A DNA stretch of 64,000 bases, from contig OV050031.1 in assembly GCA_920105625.2 (NCBI GenBank), positions 219,962,194 through 220,026,193 of the forward strand, in the 5' to 3' direction. The stretch comes from Clusia tigrina. Its lineage: Eukaryota; Arthropoda; Insecta; Diptera; Clusiidae. The notes under the pieces are model-generated. The model was not told the origin of the DNA. It saw only the letters and a list, made by a program, of their open reading frames with translations, and made no database searches. Made by a program: the position numbers and the translations under genes. Shown here piece after piece: positions 1-10,649 of this stretch. Within the stretch, counting starts at the first letter, position 1. Each line of letters starts with the position of its first letter.

Positions 1-58
1 AACTAATAATAATGTATTACACTGTAAAAAAGTTTGGTGTAAATAAAAGAATTTCATT

Positions 59-222
59 TTAATCATTCAACATGGTGTACCCACTGTCAACATGGGCTGA
101 ACCACCGCCACCATGGTCTGCACCACCTCCATCGTGGCCTTCACTACCTCCACCATGGTATAAACCACCGCCACCATGGTCTCCTCCACCTCTACTATGA
201 TTTTCACCACCGCCACCATGGT
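59..222 (-). CDS. Last exon of a Gly/His-rich protein (partial)
   Basis: On the minus strand a frame stays open from 250 down to a TAA at 61-59 and reads as repeats of Asp-His-Gly-Gly-Gly-Gly (three exact copies) with variants such as Tyr-His-Gly-Gly-Gly-Ser, ending Tyr-Thr-Met-Leu-Asn-Asp. Glycine codons vary at the third base (GGT, GGC, GGA) while the residue stays, which suggests coding constraint and not a plain DNA repeat. A pyrimidine-rich stretch ending TTCGTTAG abuts the first repeat at 223, a good 3' splice site, giving a terminal exon of about 54 codons in phase 1. Upstream exons were not found; if the tract extends leftward only UTR would lie there. Gly/His-rich proteins of this style in insects are often secreted or cuticular, but no family can be named. 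A non-coding repeat remains possible. Confidence 0.4.
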
Positions 223-455
223 CTAACGAAAGAGCAGTCTCACGGGAGTGTCACTACTGAGTGACCGAGTCAACAGGCTCATTAACCTTACTTAGGTGGT
301 TGAAAAGTCAGGGGTTTTGGATGAGCATATTAGTTAAACTATACAATTTTTGAATAGACAAATCAATTAAGAACTACGGTCGATTTTTCTCCCTTCAATC
401 AATTTCCAATTATGAATGGTATGCAGAAATGTTTCCCGGGTAATGTCTATTCAAT

Positions 456-960
456 ACAGCGATGACTCTTAGCTTGAGGAGAACTATTTCACCGCTAGTC
501 TCCATTTAATACAGTGATGATTCGTAGCTTAAGGAGAATTATTTCACCACTAGTCTCCATTTAATACAGTGATGATTCGTAGCTTAAGGAGAATTATTTC
601 ACCGCTAGTCTCCATTTAATACAGTGATGACTCTTAGCTTGAGGAGAACTATTTCACCGCTAGTCTCCATTTAATACAGTGATGATTCGTAGCTTAAGGA
701 GAACTATTTCTCCGCTAGTCTCCATTTAAAACAGTGATGACTCTTAGCTTGAGGAGAACTATTTCACCGCTAGTCTCCATTTAATGCAGTGATGACTCTT
801 AGCTTGAGGAGAACTATTTCACCGCTAGTCTCCATTTAATACAGTGATGACTCTTAGCTTGAGGAGAACTATTTCACCGCTAGTCTCCAGTCAATACAGT
901 GCTGATTCTCAGTGTATGGAGACATAATTCACCGATACTTTCTATTCAATGCACTGATGT
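456..960. repeat. 55-bp tandem repeat, about nine copies
   Basis: The motif starting ACAGYGATGA recurs at 456, 511, 566, 621, 676, 731, 786, 841 and 896, exactly 55 bp apart, with a decayed tenth unit near 951. Two unit types alternate irregularly, one with CTCTTAGCTTGAGG and one with TTCGTAGCTTAAGG. Copies in the middle are nearly identical and both ends are diverged, as expected of an array growing by unequal exchange. No long frame crosses it. Confidence 0.9.
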
Positions 961-2950
961 TTCGCAGCGCATACTTGTCAGACCATTTTGCACCAAGTTG
1001 TGATCGCCCCCTATTTTAATCCTTAAGATTTTTCTCATTGTTTATTTGGTAGAGCTCTGGTCCGGTACCGTAGAACGGTCGATTGAAAGACCAGACACCT
1101 AGCAAAGTATGCTGTAAAATGCTTTAAGTCAAAGTGATTAATATTATTTTGTCACTGAATAACGTAGATCTATGTATTGTATTTTTATTGGGCTGCACTT
1201 TCAACAATTTAGTATGTAAGCACACTTTTTGTCCTTTTTAACTTTACTTCTAGGAATTTAAGACACTTTATGTAATAATTTATTACTACCAAAACACTTA
1301 AAAATTGGTCTCAAGGTTTTGCAAAGAAACGAATTTAACTATTAATGAATAATGCTCCCAAAGCAGTAAATCGTGAAGAGAGTGATTACATAAGCATACA
1401 GTTATAGTATATATACCGATAAAATGTTCGACAATGCGCTAAAAGACCCTCCACCTGGAGGAAGCAGAGGACGGCCAGGAAAGCCAGCAATGATATAAGT
1501 ATATTGTTTTATCATTCTTGTTCCTAAGGTCCAGAGCAGAAGCGGAACAAAGGTGTATGTAGAGTCAGTGAGAGTGTTAAATTAACCGCTGGTAAAGTGG
1601 ACCAACATCATCGGTTAAAAAATAATAATAAATAATTAAATAAAACAAATAACTTTAAGCTTGATATTTGTATTGCAGTACTAACTTGGCTATTGCGCTG
1701 TGTACGAGCTGGAGTTGCACATATGTATATAGGTATTATAGCAGTGTTATATAAGCAATAAAACCATACTACTGAATACGCTGCCGTAGCAGTGGTATGC
1801 AAAAATACCGGATATGAAGGTCACTGGCCACATTTGCTGGGGTATTAAGGCGCGCTCAAGCTCTCTTTCTGTGTATGTATGTAGGTGAGAAAGAGGGGCC
1901 TGTGGCGACGGCCTGCTGTATAATTTATTACTTATACTGGATTATGTACTTAAATGGAATAATTTATGAATTGTCGAACAATCGTTTTTACTTGCAGTTG
2001 CATTTGCAATTGTGTTTACATATTTAAACTCTCCCTTAATCGATGTTGTGAACAAAATAGCTATTAAACTAACTATAAATAAAAAATGATATTTATTAAA
2101 TATGAAATGATGATATTTGTAGTGGAAACTGACAAGCAAAACACAGATGACTGGTTTAAGAATGTGACTGGTAACGAAAATGTGATGTGGGGCTGATTGG
2201 TCTACACAAAAAAACAAACAGAAAAGTCTTAAGCAAATATTGTAATACATAAAAGACTGAACGGTCAATCATGGAATCTCATTCCATGGTTGAATTTACT
2301 TCGTAAACGATCGATGTGAGTGTGTACTGACTGCGAAAGAGGAGCGTATGATGTTAAAGGAAGGTAGGAACTACGCCACGACTCAAGACAAATACAAACC
2401 AATGCATTTTAGGTGATGATTGATTTAACAAAGAACACTTTAAACCAATAAAAACAAAAAAAGTAATATAATAAATATAATAACGTAACATCCACGCAAT
2501 TCAGGTAAAATACTCGTATATGGTAACAAAATTATGGACTTCCAAATTAACTAACGATAAGCAATAAAAGAAAGCAGAGAGATATAAGACAGAAAAAGTA
2601 AAATAACTAAAAAAAAGAAAAACATAAAAACAAAGAGAGATATATTGTAAATAATGCTACCTCAAATGATAACACAGTTTGAAGACCGTAGATACCTCAT
2701 TGTGTCAAGCAGCACGCAACTGCCACAAATCAAGTGAGCAAATGAATTGCATTTGAATAATTTCATTGACTTTTTTTATATTAATTAACGCACTGAAAAC
2801 GTGAGTGATAATTGACAAATCTTATCTAACTAAATTTGGGCAAAAAAAGAAACCAAATTGAACAAGAAATGTGTAAATAAATGCCAATGTACTTCTGTGT
2901 TCGAAACTTCACATCAATCGCCAACGGGAATCATCATCACATATTCCACT
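961..2950. other. Gene-free AT-rich stretch
   Basis: About 2 kb with only short chance frames on both strands. I see no protein motif, tRNA, or transposon end. The longest frame, 1942-2268 minus, is hydrophobic low-complexity sequence from AT-rich DNA and is not called. Confidence 0.5.
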
Positions 2951-2959
2951 CGAACTACC

Positions 2960-4035
2960 ACGACAACAACACTCAAGACACACGACACTCAAGTCAAACT
3001 ACACTCAAGATACAGGACACTCAAGTCAAACTACACTTAGGACACACGACAATCAAGTCAAACAACACTCAATACACGACGCTCAAGTCAAACTACACTG
3101 AAGACACAGGACACTCAATTCAAACTACACTCAAGGTAAACTACACTCAAGACACACGACACTCAAGTCAAACTACACTCAAGACACAGGACACTCAAGT
3201 CAAACTACACTCAAGACAGACGACAGTTAAGTCAAACAACACTCAAGACACACGACGCTCAAGTCAAACTACACTCAATACACAGGACACTAAAGTCAAA
3301 CTACACTCAAGACACAGGACACCAAAGTTAAACTACACTCAAGACACACGACACTCAAGTCAAACTACACTCAAGACACAGGACACTAAAGTCAAACTAC
3401 ACTCAATACACACGACACTCAAGTCAAACTACACTCAACACACAGGACACTAAATTCAAATTACATTCAAGGTAAACTACACTCAAGACACACGACACTC
3501 AAGTCAAACTACACTCAAGACACAGGACACTAAAGTCAAACTACACTCAAGACACAGGACACTAAAGTTAAACTACACTCAAGACACACGACACTCAAGT
3601 CAAACTACACTCAAGACACAGGACACTAAAGTCAAACTATACGCAAGACACAGGACACTCAAGTCAAACTACACTCAATACACACGACACTCAAGTCAAA
3701 CTACACTCAACACACAGGACACTCAAGTCAAACTACACTCAAGACACAGGACACTCAATTCAAACTACACTCAAGGTAAACTACAGTCAAGACACACGAC
3801 ACTCAAGTCAAACTACACTCAAGACACAGGACACTCAAGTCAAACTACACTCAAGACAGACGACAGTTAAGTCAAACAACACTCAAGACACACGACGCTC
3901 AAGTCAAACTACACTCAAGACACAGGACACTCAAGTCAAACTACACTCAAGACACACGACGCTCAAGTCAAACTACACTCAATACACACGACACTCAAGT
4001 CAAACAACACTCAAGACAAACGACACTCAAGTCAC
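2960..4035. repeat. 32-bp minisatellite with higher-order structure
   Basis: About 33 copies of a 32-bp unit of the form AACTACACTCAAGACACAGG plus ACACTCAAGTCA. Two main variants occur, ACACGAC and ACAGGAC. Half-length units containing CTCAAGGTAAAC interrupt the register at 3131, 3467 and 3771; the first and third are 640 bp apart (20 units) and are followed by the same variant order, so a block of the array was duplicated. Because 32 is not a multiple of three, frames that cross it read three repeat phases in turn and are not proteins. Confidence 0.93.
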
Positions 4036-4122
4036 CACCCACACTATCACTCACATCATTTGCACATCATAATTGCATAATTCAGCAAACATTCAAACCT
4101 CTTAAAAGTCATCAATCAGGCG

Positions 4123-4153
4123 TCATCATCACCATCATCATCATCATCATCAT
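4123..4153. repeat. (CAT)n microsatellite
   Basis: About ten near-perfect CAT triplets just after the 32-bp array. No frame or transposon tail is attached. Confidence 0.85.
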
Positions 4154-4906
4154 AATTTTCCAATAACTCTCTCATAAATATTCATAAATATTTTCATTGT
4201 ACATTTTAGCTTTTAGGATCGGATCACAAAACGAATCATCATTGTAAGAACAAAACACCAAACTTTTTTAAAATTATGTATGATAAGTAATTTCACCATT
4301 CAAATATAGCTGTAAGACATCTGTGATGTCCTTCTGAGATATAAGAAAGACATCTCGAAGAGAAATTGTATATGCACAGAAATTGTATTGAACTAGTTTA
4401 AGCTAAGTGAAGTTTAAAGTTTTACGATAAGACCAAACATAAGTTAACTTTTATAACAATGCTTTAATTGCTTGCCGTAAGGTTTTATACAAGTTAATCC
4501 AACCGCAATGCTGGGCCCATTACTAAGCTACGAATCACTTAAGGCCAAAACACACTCAAAGCATAAATATCTACCATGGATCAAAGGGGCTTTTTGTAAT
4601 GCGTTCACCTTAACACACCATGCTTTTGCAAAGATTGTATCCAAATCACCTCAGCTGATTTGTAACTCTCAATGCAACCATGGAAAATCAAAGAGTTTTG
4701 ATATTCCTTCAATCGGTGTGCGCATATACACATTTCCATTGATCCATTTACGTGATTGATGTAAAATGACTGACAGTCTAAGGAACGCTTAAAGATCGCC
4801 AGGGTGAACGTTCAATTGTCACAAAAGCTCTGCGATGCAAGCTTTTTATGTGAGCCATTTCCATAATAAAATTATGAGTGCAACTTCAAACATCGAGTCA
4901 AAAGTT

Positions 4907-5215
4907 CATATAAAAGAAAGATGAGTCACTCAAATTTATTTATACTGAGCACTTCTTCTTTATAGAACCTAAAGGGACTCATACAACGTCGGTTGTAAAT
5001 ATGGATAAAGATCATATAAAAGAAAGATGACTCACTCATATTTGTATTGATCACTTCTAGGATATATATCCTAAGGGGAGACATTTAACATCGGTTGTAA
5101 ATATGGATAAAGATCATATAAAAGAAAGATGAGTCACTCAAATTTATTTGAACTGAGCACTTCTTTATAGATCCCAAAGGGACTCATTCAACAATGATTG
5201 TTATATGTATGTCCT
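4907..5215. repeat. Three tandem copies of a ~100-bp unit
   Basis: CATATAAAAGAAAGATGASTCACTC recurs at about 4907, 5013 and 5113. Each copy continues through a shared block with AAGGGACTCAT and GGTTGTAAATATGGATAAAG. Copies differ by short indels. Nothing around suggests a gene. Confidence 0.8.
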
Positions 5216-5219
5216 AAAG

Positions 5220-6150
5220 TACGGGCAATGATTTGTACGAGCATGACTCATATCGCTATTAAATGATGTTCAGTCACTTGCGTGATGAATCCATGCTTTT
5301 GATGTGCTTTGACCTTAAGTAAATATTTTGTTTGCCACCTCTTTGAGAACCTCTTGGGAGGAATTGCTTGAAAAGTGTGGTCGGCTAGAAGAAGCCTCAT
5401 TTGTAACTCTATTCTTACTATATTTACTACTATTTAAATTCTATGTTGTGTTTTCTGTACATGTGTATTTCTAATTATAGGCTTTACGTCCTTTTAGCAT
5501 AGATCGGTGTCTATTTTAAATGTCCTAAACGTTTCCTCACACACACACACACACTTAGTTTTATGTACTTTAGTACTTAGTTGATCTAATCGTACATTCA
5601 CATTTGCATAAAAAAAACAAACATATTCAACAGCCACAAAAAAAATTACAAAATTATTCTAAATAAAAAAATATATATTCTATTGAACAAAATATTTGGC
5701 TTGAGTAAAATTATAAATACAATTATAAAAAATTAAACAAAAAAAAGAAAATGTTGAGCAATCATTCTACGTAAATATAATTGGCAAAAAAAAATGGATT
5801 TTTCAAAATTTTTTACACTAATATTAAGAGAAAATTCTATAAATTTAATTACATTTTTTTTAAATCATTTTAACCTACATTGCGAGAGTGAAAAGCATTT
5901 TGAAAAAGAGCTCCTGATATGTGATATTAAATTGGTAATCGGTAAAGAATAAGAAACAGTTGAAGAAAAAGAAAGCAAAATTAATGCATTATTCCGTTGT
6001 GTTGTTCCAAAGTAACATTTTATTCAAAATTTAATATTTTAGCATAGAATACGCTCAAACTGTGAAATTTTGTAGAATTAAGAACGAAAATTTATTGGCT
6101 AAATTGACACCAACACAACCAGCGAAGCAAAACTGAGTTGCATAGGTCCT
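5220..6150. other. Gene-free, A-rich stretch
   Basis: No frame above background. A short (CA)n run lies near 5539, and A-rich sequence dominates 5600-5860. Confidence 0.4.
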
Positions 6151-6153
6151 TTT

Positions 6154-6285
6154 CAGACGATCCAAAGTGAAGGTCACTCAAACAAGTTCAAGCAAGGAGA
6201 ACCTTGCAGACGATCCAAAGTGAAGGTCACTCAAACAAGTTCAAGTAATGCGCACTTTTGCAGACGATCAAACGCTCAACTCAAC
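6154..6285. repeat. Three tandem ~53-bp repeats
   Basis: CAGACGATCCAAAGTGAAGG begins at 6154 and 6207, and a shortened copy (CAGACGATCA) begins at 6261. Each is followed by ACTCAA and AGTT-containing sequence. The array sits directly beside the candidate MITE. Confidence 0.75.
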
Positions 6286-6322
6286 TAAGTTGAAACAATG
6301 AGTAAATCAGAGTAAGCTCAAA

Positions 6323-6579
6323 GAATGGCTGCATTCTGGCACCCCATCGGATACCCAACCGATCAGAATTCTCCGAATTTTTTGCAATCAGCTGATTGAG
6401 CGGACGCAATTTCTTTGAGCGGAAATTTTCTTCGCTACCTTACTCAACACATAGCACAGCTGTTTGTACAGCAGATGTTTACGTAGAAAGTGACAAATTT
6501 GTGTAGCGGCCCATTCTAAAACAAAGTGCGCTGTTTCACTCACCCGATAAGCAACCGATAGGTCGCCAGAATGCAGCCA
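6323..6579. mobile_element. Candidate MITE with ~25-bp terminal inverted repeats
   Basis: The left end at 6323 starts TGGCTGCATTCTGGC. The right end finishes GCCAGAATGCAGCCA at 6579, a perfect 15-bp inverse. The match continues imperfectly through ACCYATCGG on both sides to about 25 bp. The inside (~255 bp) has no frame, typical of a non-autonomous DNA transposon. A 12-bp direct repeat CAATGAGTAAAT lies at 6296-6307 and 6578-6589, but the left copy is 15 bp from the inverted repeat, so the true target duplication is unresolved. Superfamily unknown. Confidence 0.55.
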
Positions 6580-6597
6580 ATGAGTAAATGTTGTAAA

Positions 6598-6806
6598 GAG
6601 AGTGCAGAAGGAGGCGCACTTTCCTAAGCGACTACTTTCTGGACTCTGGAAGATATCTCAAATAAAAGGATTAGCTCCATCAACTGCTTCATTAAAATAT
6701 CCAAATGGCTGGACCTTTGAAAGGGATGGGACCTGTTGTCCCATGCGGTATCACAAAGGGTCAATGTTGGCCTAAGTGCGCCCTTTTTCGGGTGGCCGCC
6801 TTACCT
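6598..6806 (+). mobile_element. LINE 3' end, family B (fragment)
   Basis: This is the end of a non-LTR retrotransposon frame plus its 3' tail. Translated with frame shifts it gives residues like ISNKRISSINCFIK, followed by a tail (GGGATGGGACCTG, GGGTCAATG, CTAAGTGCGCCC) that matches the tail at 30540-30650 and ends TTACCTAC. It is 5'-truncated and decayed. The zinc-tail coding end and the ACCTAC finish place it with the other family B copies. Confidence 0.6.
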
Positions 6807-6979
6807 ACAAAATCTCATGTCGTATAAAGTCGCTAGTGGACAGGTTTGGAAAACTTCAACAATTGCACTCATTCATATGAACTTGCAATTGAGTGAATCC
6901 AAAGCGTTGCTCGTTTGCACACAATCCCACTCTTGCAGTCACAATGGAGTGTCATCGCTGACTGATCGTGTGTAAAGGC

Positions 6980-8380
6980 CTGTGAGAAAGCATTAAAATT
7001 AACGTAAAGTATTGGATTGATTGAATCACGTAAAAATAACTGTGAGCAAGAAATTTGTGGTATTTTATTGATAACTTATACAAAGACAGAAACTATATTT
7101 TATTACAATAGCAATAAAATTATCGAAATTGAAATATTTATTAAGAAATTGGCATAAGTTTAGATGACAGATAAGATTGGCAACGCTATGGAAAGGAGTT
7201 TGAAGCAATTACTTCCGGAAATGTTTACAAAATAATTTGGTGAAATTAATTAAGTTGCAGCATAGATTAGCTTGAGAATAATTATGCAGACCTTTCGTTA
7301 AAATTAAGCAAAAGGAATTTTCTCTTATATTTTCATGTAAATTTGTTAAATTTTCATACAAAAAAGAACACTCGCGTCTGTGAAATGTTTTAGTTTTAAG
7401 TCAGTAATTTACTAACAAAATTCGGAGTCCATCAATGCACGTTCCATGGAAATACCCCACATTTTACTAACTCAACATACGTGCGCAACTAACTAATTGG
7501 CATCTGGGGGAAATTTCACTGAGTTGCGCTCGAAAAACGCACAAAATTGCTGGAATTCGGAGAAGTGAATTAACAATTCAAATTTTTTGTGGCTGCATTT
7601 TTAATTCATACTAAATTTAACAACTATTCACTTAGTTTATTGCATTGCATTCGCATTCACACAACAAGAAACAATATTTTGAAAAATTATTGAACAGAAA
7701 ATAGTTTAAAGTAAGGAAAGTTTTAAGTATAAATAAACATGCAATTCAGCTGTAAAATACAATTAAGCTTTAGATGTAGTGACGTCAGTTTAAACTAATC
7801 AAAACACAATTTAACCGCTTCAATTTTAATGAGTAAATATATAAAGAGAAACAAAATATACATTATATATATTTATATGGGGAAAAGCATATTAAAAGTC
7901 GTTCTCTTATTACGAAAATATTTGAAGCTCTAAAAATGTTTGATTACAGCATTCAATTTTATATATAAATAAAAGTAAACAATATATTAATAAAAGAGAA
8001 AACAAAACAAAGATTATCTAAATAAATAATTAATTAAATATGCAACAATTACAAATTAATGGAATACCTCAACTAGAATTTTTTTTAGATTAATTCTTAC
8101 AAAATATATATTGAAAAAGAAGAAACCAAGAAAAATACACTCAATAAGAAATATTCACAAAAAGCGTTAAGAAATAATTTATAAAACCAAAAGAAGAGAG
8201 AAGAAAGTTTAATAGTAAAATTCAAAACCACATTTAAACATTACATTGAATATTGTATCCGCATTTGCGTACATTTTACAGAGTTTAATAAATCAATTAA
8301 ACCGTTATATATTGATAACACATACAAATACCAACGTAATACAAATAATAATAATAAAAAGTAATAAATAAATTTATATG
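6980..8380. other. Gene-free AT-rich stretch
   Basis: Nothing coding or repeated at scale. Long A/T-rich runs and isolated short frames only. Confidence 0.4.
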
Positions 8381-8952
8381 AAAACTCGAACCCCATGCGT
8401 AGCACATCAGTCCCAGCCAACCTGAGACTTGGAGGGCAGAGGCGTACTGAAAGGGGTTGAGCACAGAGCGAGTAAAAGAAAGAAGACTCCAGAGGTGCCT
8501 CGAGAATGGAAGAAAAAAAGAAGAGTAAATGCAGAACGACTAAAATCAGAAGACTCCAGAGTTGCCCTGAGAATTGAAGAACAGAGGAACAAATTAAAGG
8601 ATTAATTCTATCTCGCCCTTCTCACATATATCTCAAGGCTGGTGGTACAATGTTCATCAATGCCTGTCTGCTTGGAGGCCTCCTTTTTTGGCGGTTCTCC
8701 GGCCTAACCAACTTCTATCTGTCTATCTATAAAGGATCAGTTAGTTGATCCCAGGGCATTGTAAGGTAATCTGAATTATAGTTTCCTAAGCAGATAACAA
8801 CTTCATGAACCAACATAATACAGGTTCTGGCGGTATAACATACCTTTATCTAAGTGACAGTGGGTATACTCGAATGCCATGATCGGCACTGAATAATAAC
8901 ATACTAATAACTGAGCATTAAAGGCTAATAACTGAACATATTAACCTGGTAA

Positions 8953-9290
8953 AGATTAGTTTTGGTAGGATTGATGCAGGCCTCTAGAAAGTAAGGAATG
9001 AGTAAGGAGTTCAAGCTGAGAATATCCCAAGTACCCAACATTCGATCGAATTGCTTCCATCACTTCTGTTGGGGTTTTGTGTTGATATTGTTTATCTATC
9101 TAATAACTGCATATTAGCACTGGTGTTGATTGGTTCTGGTAGTATTGATCCAGGCTTTGGTAAAATATACAATGACAATTTCCCCCTTGCTCTATCTGCA
9201 GTAGCAACGAGGTTTAAGCTGAGAAAAGGTACCAACATTTGGTCGAGCTCTGCCATTACTTGACTTTTATTGGTGTTTTGTGTTGATATT
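8953..9290. repeat. Degenerate two-copy duplication, ~190 bp
   Basis: A block containing GATTAGTTTTGGTAGGATTG, then AAGCTGAGAA and GGTTTTGTGTTGATATT recurs from 9129 with about 80 percent match. A further weak pair links 9325-9400 with 9915-9990 through AGTGGC/CAATTAGG and TCTCAGTGC. Probably old duplication or transposon debris. Confidence 0.5.
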
Positions 9291-10044
9291 GCCAACTATC
9301 CACTAAACCTCACCATAGTGGCATTACTCAAAGTGATACAATTAGGTAGAATGGCCAAGACAATCTCAGTGCCTCACAAAGGCATCTTCTCTGATGCCAT
9401 CACAGCCGATTTACATGTGTTGGTACTCGAACAATCTTCACAATAAAATGCTGATATTTATATCAAAGAAAGACATAAACATAAAGATAGCTATTGTAAT
9501 GGTGCTTTGGCAAACTTTTTACGCTGTTCCCTATCAAGTTCCTTATATAGCTAAACTGAATCAATCGCGACCAACACGGATCTAACTATAAAGAAGCGAT
9601 TATCAACATCCACCACACAATAGTCTGTATTATGATCTATCAGCAATAAATTATTGCGAGGAACATCATTAGCTAATGGAACCTTAACTCTATAAAGGAT
9701 TGCACTGAAAACCGGGCTATGCAGTACGTCTCGGTTTAATAGTGAATGAGGAAAGGTCTAAGTCAGAGATGAAAACTTATGCTTCTGAGTATAAAAATTC
9801 CGTTTTTTACCTCCTTATACTGAAGACTTCATTCTATACAAACATTTGTTGTCAGTAAGGCCCTAAAACGCCAAAAGCGTGCTTAAATGTTCCAGAGCAT
9901 AGTGAAATTCATCCAGTTTACGCAATTAGGGATAGTGGCTAAGATCTCAGTGCTGTCAACCACTCACAAGGGCCTTTTCGTTGATGGAAGCATATAGGTT
10001 AGGTTAGGCCCCCTCTGCCTGAACTGAATATCAAATTACGGGAG

Positions 10045-10640
10045 GTCAGTTAATTGAGTCACCTCGCAGAGTGATTCCTCCACTAGAGGATAGATAATTA
10101 AGTCATCTCATAGAGTGATTACTCCAATTGAGGACTGATAGTTAAGTCACTTCATAGAGTGATTCCTCCACTACCGGACAGAGAGTAAAGATACCTCGGA
10201 GAGAGATTCCTCCGCTAGTTGAGTCAGCTCGTAAAGTCATTCCTCCACTAGCGGAGAGATAGTTAAATCACCTTTTAGAGTGATTCCTTCACTAGAGGGC
10301 AGATAGTTACGACACTTCGTAGGCTGATTCCTCCACTAGAGGACAGATAGTTAAGTTATCTCTTGGAGTCATTCTTCCACTAGAGGACAGATAATTAAGT
10401 CATCTTGTACAGTGATTCCTCCACTAGAGGACAGATAATTAAGTCATCTCGTACACTAATTCCTCCACTAGAGGACAGATAGTTAACTCACTTCGTAGAG
10501 TGATTCCTCGAGGACTAGAGGACAGACAGTTAAGTTATCTCTTGGAGTCATTCTTCCACTAGGGGACAGATAATTAAGTCATCTCGTACAGTGATTCCTC
10601 TACTATCGGACAGATAGTAAAGTCACCTCGTAGTCATTCT
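10045..10640. repeat. 44-bp minisatellite, ~13 copies
   Basis: Units of the form GAGGACAGATAATTAAGTCA plus TCTCGTACAGTGATTCCTCCACTA repeat every 44 bp (for example at 10383 and 10427). Substitutions are frequent. Just upstream, at 9991-10007, AGGTTAGGTTAGG resembles the inverted tail of the family C LINEs, but no element body was found there. Confidence 0.88.
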
Positions 10641-10649
10641 AATCCCACT

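Noticed and set aside
2881..3453. 190-codon frame rich in Thr/Gln/Ser
   Set aside because: It is the 32-bp minisatellite read in three successive phases; no coding signature.
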